In this document: positions 28,684 through 37,932 of the stretch, in pieces | Numbering within the stretch: position 1 is the first letter of the stretch | Layout of the letters: each line of letters opens with the position of its first letter | From: Rosettibacter sp964572725 | GTDB lineage: Bacteria > Bacteroidota > Ignavibacteria > Ignavibacteriales > Melioribacteraceae | Length of the DNA stretch: 64,000 nucleotides | Direction of reading: 5' to 3' | NCBI GenBank assembly: GCA_964572725.1 | Contig: CAZNFW010000007.1 | Coordinates: forward strand, 1 to 64,000 | The notes under the pieces: model-generated | The model's input: the letters and a program-made list of their open reading frames with translations, nothing else | The model's database searches: none | What the model was told of the DNA's origin: nothing | Translations under genes and position numbers: made by a program

Positions 28684-29436
28684 TCTGTATCACAAACAAT
28701 TGGATATACGGTCATAACAATTGAATATTCGCGCCCGGGAGTTAAAGGAAGAAAAATCTGGGGAAGTCTTGTTCCTTATAATAAAGTGTGGCGAACAGGT
28801 GCAAATGAATCAACCAGAATTCAATTTACTGGTGATGTGATAATTGAAGGAAATAAAATTCCCGCAGGTATTTACTCTTTATATACAATTCCAGAAGAAA
28901 ATGAATGGACAGTTATAATCAATAAAGCTTTAACATGGGGAACAAATTATTATCCTGAGCAAGATATTTTGCGATTTAAAGTGAAACCACAAAAAGGACC
29001 ATTTACCGAAAGACTTTTATTTACTATTCCGGAATTAACTGATTCTTCGTGTTATGTTTTTATGAACTGGGAAAATGTTCAAATATCATTTAAGGTAGAA
29101 GTTAATCTAACAGAACAGGTTTACAAAAAAATAAAAGAAGCATTAAGCAATGTTAAAGAAGACCAGTGGCAGGTTTATGTAGTTGCAGCAAACTACGCAG
29201 CCGACCACGAAGTTTTTTTGAACGAAGCATTTCAATGGATTGATAAAGCTCTTTCTAACTCTAAGAACTTTAATTGTTATCTTGTGAAGGCAAAACTTTT
29301 TTATAAAACAAAAAATTATCAGGAAGCATTAAAAACTATAGAAAGATGCAGAGAAGCAGGCAGGAATGACGAAGATTATCAAAACCGTCTTTATGAAATT
29401 GATTTGTTAGAAAAACAAATTAAAGAGAAATTGTAA
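28684..29436 (+). CDS. DUF2911 family protein with TPR-like C-terminus, 5' end lost in assembly gap
   Basis: 250 residues are visible. SVSQTIGYTVITIEYSRPGV, GRKIWGSLVPYNKVWRTGAN and then IPAGIYSLYTIPEENEWTVI are the conserved DUF2911 blocks, which normally start about 25-30 residues after a signal peptide. A helical TPR-like tail (KAKLFYKTKNYQEALKTIER) ends the protein. The missing part is therefore likely just a signal peptide and start codon. Function of DUF2911 is unknown; it is common in exported proteins of Bacteroidota. It ends 31 bases before the likely ispH start. Confidence 0.83.
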   Translation, partial: SVSQTIGYTVITIEYSRPGVKGRKIWGSLVPYNKVWRTGANESTRIQFTGDVIIEGNKIPAGIYSLYTIPEENEWTVIINKALTWGTNYYPEQDILRFKVKPQKGPFTERLLFTIPELTDSSCYVFMNWENVQISFKVEVNLTEQVYKKIKEALSNVKEDQWQVYVVAANYAADHEVFLNEAFQWIDKALSNSKNFNCYLVKAKLFYKTKNYQEALKTIERCREAGRNDEDYQNRLYEIDLLEKQIKEKL

Positions 29437-29467
29437 GAAGTTGTCGATTAACAAAAATATTTTTAGT

Positions 29468-30685
29468 ATGAAAAAGTTTGATATTCCTAATTATTATAGA
29501 AGTTCTGTAATAACAAGATTAAAAGAAATTAGAAAAAAAGAAGACAGGCTAAAAAAAGATTTTTCTCCTGCACATCTAAATTTTGGTCCTGTAGAGTTTT
29601 TAATTGCCCGCCATTTTGGATTTTGTTATGGTGTTGAAAATGCAATTGAAATAGCATATAGAACTGTTGAAGAAAATCCTGATAAAAGAATTTTTCTTTT
29701 AAGTGAGATGATTCATAACCCACATGTTAATGAAGATTTACGTAAGAAAGGTATTCAATTTATAATGGATAATTATGGTAACCATTTTGTTGAGTGGGAT
29801 GAAATTAATTCTGATGATATTGTTATAATTCCTGCTTTTGGAACTACGATTGAAATAGAAAATCTTCTCAAAGAAAAAGGTATTGATGTAGTAAACTACA
29901 ATACAACCTGCCCATTTGTTGAGAAGGTGTGGAATCGTGCTGAAGTTCTGGGTAAACAAAATTATACTATTATAATTCATGGTAAAGAAAAACACGAAGA
30001 AACAAGAGCTACTTTTTCACATACTGTTAGGACTTCTCAAAGCCTGATAATTCGAGATATAGAAGAAGCTAAATTTTTATCAGATATAATTTTGAAAAAT
30101 AGACCTAAACAGGAATTTTATTCATTCTTTAAAGGAAAATATTCTGCTGATTTTGATGTTGAGAAACATTTAGTTCGAATAGGAGTTGTAAACCAAACTA
30201 CTATGCTTGCAAGCGAAACTCAGGCTATAGCTGATTTATTAAAAACTACGATGATAAAAAAGTATGGTCAAGAAAATATAAAAGAACATTTTGCCGATAC
30301 AAGAGATACTTTGTGTTATGCTACAAACGACAATCAAACTGCTACAATTGCATTGACAAAAGAAGAAGCGGATTTTGCAATTGTTGTTGGCGGATATAAT
30401 AGCTCAAACACATCTCATCTTGCAGAACTTCTTGAACAAAAGTTTAAGACATATTTTATATCTGATGCATCAAAAATATTATCTTCAAATAAAATTTCTC
30501 ATTATGATATTCACCTAAAAAAAGAAATTATAACAGATAATTTTATTCCACAAAAAGAAAAAGTAAAAATAGCAATAACCAGCGGGGCTTCGTGTCCAGA
30601 TGCAATAGTTGATGATGTGTTGAATAAGCTGCTGTCATTTTTTGATGGAATAGAAAGTTTAGAGAATGTTTTATTGACATTATAA
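29468..30685 (+). CDS. ispH: 4-hydroxy-3-methylbut-2-enyl diphosphate reductase, long form
   Basis: 405 residues from the ATG at 29468; an in-frame TTG 27 bases earlier is possible, and neither start has a clear ribosome site. The three cluster-binding Cys lie in ARHFGFCYGVENAIEIAY, YNTTCPFVEKVWNRAE and TSGASCPDAIVDDVL. The Glu/His substrate residues are in SEMIHNPHVNEDL. IspH makes IPP and DMAPP in the last step of the MEP isoprenoid pathway, using a [4Fe-4S] cluster. With the N-terminal extension (DIPNYYRSSVITRLKEIRKK) and a length over 400, it belongs to the longer cyanobacterial/plant-like type rather than the roughly 310-residue E. coli type. Confidence 0.95.
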   Translation: MKKFDIPNYYRSSVITRLKEIRKKEDRLKKDFSPAHLNFGPVEFLIARHFGFCYGVENAIEIAYRTVEENPDKRIFLLSEMIHNPHVNEDLRKKGIQFIMDNYGNHFVEWDEINSDDIVIIPAFGTTIEIENLLKEKGIDVVNYNTTCPFVEKVWNRAEVLGKQNYTIIIHGKEKHEETRATFSHTVRTSQSLIIRDIEEAKFLSDIILKNRPKQEFYSFFKGKYSADFDVEKHLVRIGVVNQTTMLASETQAIADLLKTTMIKKYGQENIKEHFADTRDTLCYATNDNQTATIALTKEEADFAIVVGGYNSSNTSHLAELLEQKFKTYFISDASKILSSNKISHYDIHLKKEIITDNFIPQKEKVKIAITSGASCPDAIVDDVLNKLLSFFDGIESLENVLLTL

Positions 30686-30763
30686 CTTTCGAAAAACGCT
30701 TTCAAATCATTGAAAGAAATTTTTCAAAAGTTTACTTGAATCAATATCAGTCAACATTGATTA

Positions 30764-30808
30764 AAATGATGATCTCATATTTTCGAAATCAATAAATAAT
30801 CATCATTT
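30764..30808. terminator. Inverted repeat between convergent ispH and dgt
   Basis: AAATGATGAT (30764-30773) pairs with ATCATCATTT (30799-30808), 25 bases apart. A second small hairpin, CTTTCAA/TTGAAAG, lies at 30699-30716 just after ispH and is followed by a short T-rich stretch. Both are AT-rich; terminator function is plausible but weakly supported. Confidence 0.3.
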
Positions 30809-30841
30809 AGCGAACTGATTTTTGGTAAAATTATATTTCTG

Positions 30842-32110
30842 CTAAGCTAAATCCGCAAGTGAGCTGTAATCAGGGTCAAATAATCTTCTGTAGATTCTCA
30901 TAGCGTAAGAATCTGTAGCACCAGATATATAGTCGCAAACAAGTCGAGCACGAACTTTTTTATTTTTTTCTTTACGAATAAGTTTATCATTAAAATCAGG
31001 GAGCAATTTAGATTGATTAATTTTATTAATGTAATTTTCTTCTAACAATTTGAAAATCTTTTCTATCATATTGTTGCCCTTAAATTCAATTTGATGAAGT
31101 GAGGATGAGCGGAAAACTAAATCAACAGAAATTTGTTTATACAATTTTGCTCTTTCAAGTATTTCATTTGGGATTACTAAAATAAATTTATATCGGTTTG
31201 TAAGAGAATCCATAAAAGTTTTTCTTTCTTTTAATTTGCATGAACGAACAAACTCACCGATCTGAGCTCCAAAATTTCGTTTATAATTTCCTTCTTTAAT
31301 CCATTTTATCATTTCTTCAATAATTAAATTATGATGGTGATTAACATTATTTGTCATTTGCCACTTTGATAATTTTTCGATTGTGATAAATCCACCCGAA
31401 ATGCTATCAACAATATCATTAATCGCATAAGCAGTATCATCTGCCCAGTCCATGATTTGGCATTCGATGCTCTGGAATTTGTTAAGGTTTACTGGTTTGG
31501 ATAGTTCTTTAGGAATTTTTTTCCCGTCGAATACGAAATCTATATATTTTTTCTGTTCATCATATATAAAGTGATTTTCAGGATTCTTAAACATTGAAAA
31601 TGCTGCTTTGTATTTCAATATTCCATCAATAAAAGCTCTTGTTGGATTCATTCCCCGATGTTTATCATTATCTCTGTAAAAAATTTCTGTAACCAATCTC
31701 AAAGTTTGAGCATTACCTTCAAAGCCGCCGTATTTCATCATTAATTCATTTAATACTCTTTCGCCGGCATGGCCAAACGGAGGATGACCCAAATCGTGTG
31801 CAAGACAAATTGCTTCAACTAAATCCGGGTCAATAAAAAATTCTTCGTTGAGAAATTTTTTTTCTGTTGTTAATAAATAATTACAAATTGATCTTCCTAT
31901 TTGTGCTACTTCGATTGAATGAGTTAATCGAGTTCTGTAAAAATCATATTCGCCTGGCAAAAAGACTTGCGTCTTGCCTTGGAGCCTTCTAAACTCAGAT
32001 GAGTGAATGATTCGATCACGATCAATTTGAAATGGAGTGCGGTAATCATTTGAACGTTTACTCTTTTTTAAGCGTTCTATATCAAATTCAGTATAAAATT
32101 TGTTTTTCAT
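30842..32110 (-). CDS. dgt: dGTP triphosphohydrolase-like HD-domain protein
   Basis: 422 residues. The N-terminus FQIDRDRIIHSSEFRRLQGK followed by RLTHSIEVAQIGRSI gives the first metal His. AICLAHDLGHPPFGHAGERV holds the HD pair and third His, and MDWADDTAYAINDIVDS the last Asp. These are the signatures of the dGTPase family, which cleaves dNTPs to deoxynucleoside and triphosphate. Whether dGTP is the real substrate is not known for this subgroup. It is convergent with ispH and divergent from the CDF transporter. Confidence 0.92.
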   Translation of the reverse strand: MKNKFYTEFDIERLKKSKRSNDYRTPFQIDRDRIIHSSEFRRLQGKTQVFLPGEYDFYRTRLTHSIEVAQIGRSICNYLLTTEKKFLNEEFFIDPDLVEAICLAHDLGHPPFGHAGERVLNELMMKYGGFEGNAQTLRLVTEIFYRDNDKHRGMNPTRAFIDGILKYKAAFSMFKNPENHFIYDEQKKYIDFVFDGKKIPKELSKPVNLNKFQSIECQIMDWADDTAYAINDIVDSISGGFITIEKLSKWQMTNNVNHHHNLIIEEMIKWIKEGNYKRNFGAQIGEFVRSCKLKERKTFMDSLTNRYKFILVIPNEILERAKLYKQISVDLVFRSSSLHQIEFKGNNMIEKIFKLLEENYINKINQSKLLPDFNDKLIRKEKNKKVRARLVCDYISGATDSYAMRIYRRLFDPDYSSLADLA

Positions 32111-32163
32111 TTGCTCTATTTAGATTTTTGTATTGAACAATAACAAATTAAGAAAAAATTACT

Positions 32164-33078
32164 TTGGCACATAATCATTCACATACTAACGGAGAAATTT
32201 TTTCTTCAACAAAAGGCAGATTAATATTTACAATTTTTTTAAATCTTGTAATTACAATTGCTGAAATAATAGGCGGATTACTTTCCGGCAGTTTATCGCT
32301 CATATCTGATGCGCTTCATAATTTTTCCGACAGTATTTCAATAATAATAAGTTACATCGCACTGAAATTGAAATTACGCAGCAATTCACTCAAACATACA
32401 TTTGGATTAAAACGGGCAGAAATTTTAGCGGCTGTAATTAACTCGGCAGCTTTGATAGTAATTTGTGTCTATCTTTTTTACGAAGCTGCACAAAGATTTT
32501 TGAATCCTGAGTTTATTGATGCTGAAATAATGAGTATAGTTGCATTAATTGGTTTGCTGGCAAATGTAATTGCTGCAGTTCTTTTAAGAAGAGATTCTAA
32601 AAAAAGTATAAATATTCGTTCTGCTTACATGCATTTAATTGGCGATACTGTTTCTTCTGTTGGTGTAATTTTAGGGGGCATAGCAATTTACTTCTGGAAT
32701 ATATATTGGATTGATCCGACTTTAACAATTATTATTGGATTATATATTATCCGCGAAAGTTATTTAATTCTTCAAGAAGCAATTCATGTTTTGATGGAAG
32801 GTGCACCATTAAATATTTCAATCGAAGAAATACAATATGAAGTAGAAAAATTTAAGGAAGTAGAAAATATACATCACATTCACATGTGGATGGTGGGAGA
32901 AAATGATGTTCATCTTGAAGCACATGTAAATGTAAAAGATATGAAAATTAGTCAATGCGATGCGTTGCGAAAAGACATAGAACAAGTTTTGCAATCAAAG
33001 TTTGGAATTCATCACATCACACTTCAGTTCGAATGCAACCAATGTCCAGATTCTGGTTTAATTGAGCAGCATATTTAA
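32164..33078 (+). CDS. Cation diffusion facilitator (CzcD/ZitB-like) metal exporter
   Basis: 304 residues beginning at a TTG codon; the His-rich start HNHSHTNG fits family N-termini and there is no earlier ATG in frame. Six hydrophobic helices are followed by a cytoplasmic domain. SDALHNFSDSISIII in TM2 and HLIGDTVSSVGVI in TM5 give the two His-x-x-x-Asp zinc sites. The C-terminal domain has HHIHMWMVGENDVHLEAHV. Such proteins export Zn, Cd or Co in exchange for protons. The gene overlaps the convergent sufE end by 4 bases. No metal regulator is adjacent. Confidence 0.93.
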   Translation: MAHNHSHTNGEIFSSTKGRLIFTIFLNLVITIAEIIGGLLSGSLSLISDALHNFSDSISIIISYIALKLKLRSNSLKHTFGLKRAEILAAVINSAALIVICVYLFYEAAQRFLNPEFIDAEIMSIVALIGLLANVIAAVLLRRDSKKSINIRSAYMHLIGDTVSSVGVILGGIAIYFWNIYWIDPTLTIIIGLYIIRESYLILQEAIHVLMEGAPLNISIEEIQYEVEKFKEVENIHHIHMWMVGENDVHLEAHVNVKDMKISQCDALRKDIEQVLQSKFGIHHITLQFECNQCPDSGLIEQHI

Positions 33079-33530
33079 CTTTTTGTGCTTACACTTTTAG
33101 CAGCAAGAGTCTTAAATGCCAATGCATACATTTGAATTTGTTTCATCATTGCTGCAAGTCCGTTTTTACGCGTTGGCGAAAGATGTTTATCAATTCCAAT
33201 TTTAGATAGAAAATCCGGCGGATTGGATAAAATTTCTTCTGGCGTGTGACCAGAATAAACTTCGATTAAAATTGCTATTAACCCTTTTACAATTGCTGCA
33301 TCACTGTCTGCCTCGAAAAAAATTTTTCCGTCTTCAAGTTTTGCTTTTATCCAAACTTGGGATTGACAGCCATCTAATTTATATTTATCAGTTTTGAAAG
33401 ATTCATCAATTGGTTTCATCTTTCGACCAAGTTCAATAACATGTTTATATCTATCTTCCCAATCGGAAAATTGCTCAAACTCTTTTATAAGTTTTTCCTG
33501 TTTTTCTTTTATTGTCATAATAAAATTCAT
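33075..33530 (-). CDS. sufE: SufE-family cysteine desulfurase sulfur acceptor
   Basis: Up to 151 residues; the Met at residue 5 is another possible start. KLDGCQSQVWIKAKLEDGKI carries the catalytic Cys that accepts persulfide sulfur from SufS. LIEVYSGHTPEEIL and LSPTRKNGLAAMMKQIQMYA are further family blocks. SufE feeds sulfur into Fe-S cluster assembly, which matters here because many Fe-S proteins are encoded nearby. No sufS or sufBCD is in the window, so this copy is an orphan. Confidence 0.93.
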   Translation of the reverse strand: MNFIMTIKEKQEKLIKEFEQFSDWEDRYKHVIELGRKMKPIDESFKTDKYKLDGCQSQVWIKAKLEDGKIFFEADSDAAIVKGLIAILIEVYSGHTPEEILSNPPDFLSKIGIDKHLSPTRKNGLAAMMKQIQMYALAFKTLAAKSVSTKS

Positions 33531-33643
33531 AATTGCTTTGTTTCTTCTGGCAAAATTGATTAAAGGTTATGAATTATTCAAATATATTTACAATAATATT
33601 CGTATTTTATATTTAATATTTCAATACTAAATAAAAAAGTAAC

Positions 33644-34357
33644 ATGAAACTATATAATTATTTATCTCTAATTTTATTTATCACCATATCCACTACCTTC
33701 GCACAAAAAATTTCTGAAAATGAAACTTCAGCCCTTGTGCAGATATCAATATTTGATTCATTAGCTGCAGGTAAATACGATGGTTCATACAAATTAGAGG
33801 ATTTACTAAATGATGGTGGCTTCGGTTTAGGAACGTTTGATAAATTGGATGGAGAAATGATTATACTCAATAATTCAATTTATCAGTTCAAAACAGATGG
33901 CAAAATTTATAATGCAAATCTCTTTTCAGTTACTCCATTTGCTCTTATAGTAAAATTTAAGAGTGATTATTCATTCGACATATATAATGCAGACGAAAAG
34001 GAATTAAAAGATTTTGTTAATAACATAATGACCAGTAAGGATTTATTTTATGCAATAAAAGTATATGGAAAATTTTCTTATATAAAAACTCGAACAGTAG
34101 AATCACAGACAAAACCATATAAACCACTAAGTGAAGTATTAAAGAATCAGATAGAGTTTGAAAAAGTTAATTTAGATGGAACAATTGTTGGTTTTTACTG
34201 CCCTCAATTTTCAGAGAAAATTAATATTCCTGGTTATCATTTTCACTTTATTAATGATGATTTAGATTTTGGCGGACACGTGTTAGATTTCAAAATAGAC
34301 TATGGAAAAATCGAAATCCAAAAAATTAATCAACTAAAAATAATTTTTAATTATTGA
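33644..34357 (+). CDS. budA: Exported alpha-acetolactate decarboxylase
   Basis: 237 residues with a signal peptide (YLSLILFITISTTFAQK). FDSLAAGKYDGSYKLEDLLN and GFGLGTFDKLDGEMIILN are the N-terminal blocks of acetolactate decarboxylase. VGFYCPQFSEKINIPGYHFH and FINDDLDFGGHVLDF supply the three His zinc ligands and match the family signature GYHxHFI...GGHVLD. The enzyme converts 2-acetolactate to acetoin. Most Firmicute versions are cytoplasmic beside acetolactate synthase; here it is exported and alone. Confidence 0.9.
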   Translation: MKLYNYLSLILFITISTTFAQKISENETSALVQISIFDSLAAGKYDGSYKLEDLLNDGGFGLGTFDKLDGEMIILNNSIYQFKTDGKIYNANLFSVTPFALIVKFKSDYSFDIYNADEKELKDFVNNIMTSKDLFYAIKVYGKFSYIKTRTVESQTKPYKPLSEVLKNQIEFEKVNLDGTIVGFYCPQFSEKINIPGYHFHFINDDLDFGGHVLDFKIDYGKIEIQKINQLKIIFNY

Positions 34358-34416
34358 AATCATAAAGCTGAAATGATGAAAATATTATTTAGAATAAAAA
34401 GTTTTATAGTCAATTA

Positions 34417-35286
34417 TTACTGAAATATAATTGTTTTCTTTCCATAATTTAGAATACGATTATTAACATGCAGATTAAGAGCACGGGCTAATACCAATCT
34501 TTCTAAAACTTTTCCTTTTCTAATTAAATCTTTTAGAGAATCTTTATGCGTTATTCTTATAACATCTTGTTCAATAATTGGACCTTCATCTAATTCTTCT
34601 GTTACATAATGACTTGTTGCACCAATTAATTTAACTCCTCTTTCATATGCTTTTTTGTATGGGTTTGCTCCAACAAAAGCAGGCAAAAATGAATGATGTA
34701 TATTGATAATATTATTTGGGTATTTTTCTATGAAAATTGGAGATAAAATTTGCATGTATCTTGCAAGTACAATAGTATCAATTTTATTTTTTTCGAGCAA
34801 TTCAATTTCTTTTAATTCTTGTTCTGTTTTATTTTCTTTTGTAATTGGGAAATAATAAAACGGAATACCATAACTTTTTGCTGTGTCTTCAAGTACTGTG
34901 TGATTGGAAATAATTAAAATTATTTCTGCATTAAGTTCATTGTTCTTGTAACGCCATAAAATTTCCTGCAGACAATGGTCATATTTAGAAACAAAGATTG
35001 CTATTCGATGTTTGTTGTAGCTGTATTTAATTTCCCATTTTGCATTTATTTCTTCAGCAAGAATTTTAAATTCTTTTTCGAATTGGTCATTTGAAATATT
35101 CAGCTCGTTTAAATCCCATTCTACTCTTATAAAAAACATTTTATCTTCCGGGTCAACATGTTCATCGAGGTCAACAATGTTTCCGCCTCTCTGAAATATA
35201 AATTGAGATATGCGCGCTACTAATCCTTTCTGATCTCTGCATGATAAAATTAAAGTTGCAGTGTTATTGTCCAATTTGCTCTCCAT
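34417..35286 (-). CDS. purU: Formyltetrahydrofolate deformylase
   Basis: 289 residues. An N-terminal ACT domain covers about 8-85 (TLILSCRDQKGLVARISQFI), followed by a formyltransferase-like domain. The latter shows FVSKYDHCLQEILWR, LARYMQILSPIFIEKYPNNI, INIHHSFLPAFVGANPY with the catalytic His, and GATSHYVTEELDEGPIIEQD with the catalytic Asp. It hydrolyses 10-formyl-THF to THF and formate, balancing the one-carbon pool. It lies on the minus strand after the DUF4922 gene with a 66-base gap, so an independent promoter is possible. Confidence 0.95.
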   Translation of the reverse strand: MESKLDNNTATLILSCRDQKGLVARISQFIFQRGGNIVDLDEHVDPEDKMFFIRVEWDLNELNISNDQFEKEFKILAEEINAKWEIKYSYNKHRIAIFVSKYDHCLQEILWRYKNNELNAEIILIISNHTVLEDTAKSYGIPFYYFPITKENKTEQELKEIELLEKNKIDTIVLARYMQILSPIFIEKYPNNIINIHHSFLPAFVGANPYKKAYERGVKLIGATSHYVTEELDEGPIIEQDVIRITHKDSLKDLIRKGKVLERLVLARALNLHVNNRILNYGKKTIIFQ

Positions 35287-35352
35287 TTTTTAATTTTATA
35301 GTAAATATAAATTACAAAATAACTGCTATAATTTTAGTATTATTATGAATAT

Positions 35353-36381
35353 CTATAATTTTCTCTTATAAACATCTCCAATCTTTTTCTTAAAATATTC
35401 AAAATACTCTTTTGTAAATGTAACTTCTTTGTAAATATCAGCTATTTCTTCTTTTGTAATTTTATTGTAATCTTCTTCTCTTACCGTTATTAAAGTGCCG
35501 CCTAAATCAACTGCAGCAGGACTAATTAACAATTGTTTTTCTCCTCCCATAAAATATTGTTTAGGTCTATGATTTAAGCGTGGGAAAATAAACATGCGCC
35601 AGCTTTCATTTTGATAGGAAGAAATGATATTCATCATAGGTTCTTCTTTAGGTGTTGATATTTTTTTAAATGCATTGATGAAAACTTTGAATGCATACAA
35701 AAGTTCTCCTTTGCTTTTTGATTCGAACGAGATAAACCGCCTCAGATAATCTTCGGAATCAAAAAGACATATTTCAATTTTATCATTGCCAAATATATTG
35801 CCAGCATATTTATTTTTTATAGAGTCATATTCATATTCAACTGGCATTGAAAATTTCGTAACAGCTTGAAAATGCATATGGTCGGGCGCAGAAGCTCCGC
35901 ATTTGGGACCATTATAAAAAACTGTAAAATTTTTGCTCAGGTCTTCACTCAAATCCAATAAATCGTGAAAGTGGCTTATAATTGTCTGCGGTGTATGTTT
36001 TTTCTTTGATATAGTTAAATGTTCGGGAAATATTGGATAAGGATTGCACAGTATTATAAAATTTTTGTTGTATACTAACCCGATTTGTTCTTTCGGTAAA
36101 TTATTAATGCACAAAAAGCATTCACGCGATTGAATTGCTTCTTCATCTATTTCTGCTGTTGTAGATTTAATACGATTAGGATTGTATTGAACAATAATTT
36201 TGAAATTGTCAGATAAATTACCAGTATTAAATACAAATTCACGGGTTCTAATTTTTTTCAGACTTTCATAATTGTTGTGCAAAAGTTCCCAGCTTTGTTT
36301 TTGTTCTTCGATGAGCTGTTTAATTCTTTCTGACCACCAACTGATTTTTTGATTCTTATCAGCTTTTACTTCAATAATCAT
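35353..36381 (-). CDS. DUF4922 family protein with HIT-like phosphorylase motif
   Basis: 342 residues. Motifs include a CFLC pair near residue 100 that may bind zinc, NYNPNRI-type sequence before it, FPEHLTISKKKHTPQ, and KCGASAPDHMHFQAV, which contains the His-x-His-x-Gln pattern of the GalT/Ap4A-phosphorylase branch of the HIT superfamily. This suggests a nucleotidyltransferase or phosphorylase acting on a nucleotide sugar or dinucleotide. It overlaps the upstream glycosyltransferase gene by 4 bases, so the two are translationally coupled. A link to glycan metabolism is inferred from that pairing. Confidence 0.75.
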   Translation of the reverse strand: MIIEVKADKNQKISWWSERIKQLIEEQKQSWELLHNNYESLKKIRTREFVFNTGNLSDNFKIIVQYNPNRIKSTTAEIDEEAIQSRECFLCINNLPKEQIGLVYNKNFIILCNPYPIFPEHLTISKKKHTPQTIISHFHDLLDLSEDLSKNFTVFYNGPKCGASAPDHMHFQAVTKFSMPVEYEYDSIKNKYAGNIFGNDKIEICLFDSEDYLRRFISFESKSKGELLYAFKVFINAFKKISTPKEEPMMNIISSYQNESWRMFIFPRLNHRPKQYFMGGEKQLLISPAAVDLGGTLITVREEDYNKITKEEIADIYKEVTFTKEYFEYFKKKIGDVYKRKL

Positions 36382-37868
36382 GATGATTTGTATTTATTAA
36401 TCCTTATTAAAATTTCTTTAGTTCGCAAATTGTCTTTATAAAAATTATATTCATTTAATTTTTCTATGGTGAGTGAAGAATCTGTATTTCCTTCCCATCT
36501 TCTGCAGATATAAATTGGTTCATATATTCTTGAAATTTTATACTCGCGAGAAATTGTAATACCAAGGTAATAATCCTCTCCATAGCTCACATTTGGAATT
36601 TCAATGTTTCTTAAAACTGGTGTAAAAAATGCTCTTGGAGCACCCAACCCATTTATTCTTAATGCATTGTTTGGTCCATTATCATCAGTCCATTCTCTGT
36701 GATCAACAATTCCAGGTGGTATTTCATTTAGATTAAAATCTGTTAATAAGTAAGAACCAATAACCATTGCAGATTTTTCTTCGTAAAATTTGTTAACAAT
36801 TTTCTGTAAAGTTGTTTCATCTTTGTATAAATCATCACTATCAAGCTGAACAGAAAATTTTCCGCATTCTGGATGATGAACTGCCAGATTCCAGCATCCG
36901 CCAATCAGCAAATCTTTTCTTTCAGGAATTATATGAATAAGATTTTTATGATATGCAGAAAGTTTTTTTAAAATTTCTGTAGTTCCATCAGTAGAATAAT
37001 TATCCACAACAATAATATTAAAGTCAAAATCTGTTTTTTGATTTAATGCAGATTCAACTGCTGTTGAAATAGTTTTAAATCTGTTTTTTACTGGGATTAT
37101 TACTGAGGCTTCATAATCAAAATTTTCTGAATTCAATACAATTTCTTTGAAAGGTGGTTTTATATATGCTCCAATTGATTTGAGGTGTTCTGTAGCCGCC
37201 TTCTCCATTTCAATTTGTATAGAGCGATTTTTAGGGTCAACGTAATTAAATTGCTTTTCATGGTTCAAAGCTACGGGATTTCTTTCTATAGTATATAAAA
37301 ATTCTTTTATATGATGAATATTTTTAAAAGAGTAATCTTGAGAATTAATTTTTTCTTCTTCTGAAATTTTTAATCGTAAGTCATAAAAGCCCGCATAGTT
37401 ATAAATTTCTTTCATTAAATGAACAGCTCTTTTGAAAGATGAAGCATTAATCAATAAAATGTATCCGAAATCAAAATCATCACTAATGCTGCCAATTTGA
37501 TAATCAATTAAAGGGTGCTCTGTTTTTTTGTTGTTTATAATTTCATAATAATCTGAATAAATAATTTTAGAATTTGTTTTTACAGCCGCAGCAAGAAATT
37601 TTTCAATAGCAGATATTTCAATAAAAATATTTTGCTCATTAAATAAAATAAGAATGTATTCAGATTTTATTTTTTCGCTTAATAACTTCAGAGTTGATGT
37701 TTGGTATAAACTTAACTCATCAATGATTTGGACATTAGATAAAGAATTATTAAACGCTTTGCCGTCAAGTAAAAAAATCTCTTCGATTAAATCAGAGTTT
37801 TGCAATTCAGCTGCAAGATCGTTTGCTGTATTGTTATATGACGAAATTATAGCTGTTATTTTTTTCAT
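36378..37868 (-). CDS. Glycosyltransferase family 2 protein
   Basis: 496 residues. A diverged N-terminal half (about 1-240) has the secondary-structure rhythm of GT-A (ITAIISSYNNTANDLAAELQ). The active GT2 domain starts near 250: VIIPVKNRFKTISTAVESAL, VDNYSTDGTTEIL and the Asp-x-Asp-type LDSDDLY metal site. The C-terminal part (SYGEDYYLGITISREY, then RRWEGNTDSS) is likely part of the acceptor side. It transfers a sugar from a nucleotide donor to an unknown acceptor. It forms a tightly coupled pair with the DUF4922 gene. Confidence 0.87.
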   Translation of the reverse strand: MKKITAIISSYNNTANDLAAELQNSDLIEEIFLLDGKAFNNSLSNVQIIDELSLYQTSTLKLLSEKIKSEYILILFNEQNIFIEISAIEKFLAAAVKTNSKIIYSDYYEIINNKKTEHPLIDYQIGSISDDFDFGYILLINASSFKRAVHLMKEIYNYAGFYDLRLKISEEEKINSQDYSFKNIHHIKEFLYTIERNPVALNHEKQFNYVDPKNRSIQIEMEKAATEHLKSIGAYIKPPFKEIVLNSENFDYEASVIIPVKNRFKTISTAVESALNQKTDFDFNIIVVDNYSTDGTTEILKKLSAYHKNLIHIIPERKDLLIGGCWNLAVHHPECGKFSVQLDSDDLYKDETTLQKIVNKFYEEKSAMVIGSYLLTDFNLNEIPPGIVDHREWTDDNGPNNALRINGLGAPRAFFTPVLRNIEIPNVSYGEDYYLGITISREYKISRIYEPIYICRRWEGNTDSSLTIEKLNEYNFYKDNLRTKEILIRINKYKSS

Positions 37869-37932
37869 GAGTGCTCATTAAAATTGAATCAAAAATTATA
37901 AAAAACAATTTTAACTTTTATAACAATGTAAT

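Noticed and set aside
27208..29436. A single 742-residue M28-DUF2911 fusion protein
   Set aside because: The frame passes through 100 N of arbitrary length and each side ends or begins at its usual family boundary; annotated as two genes.
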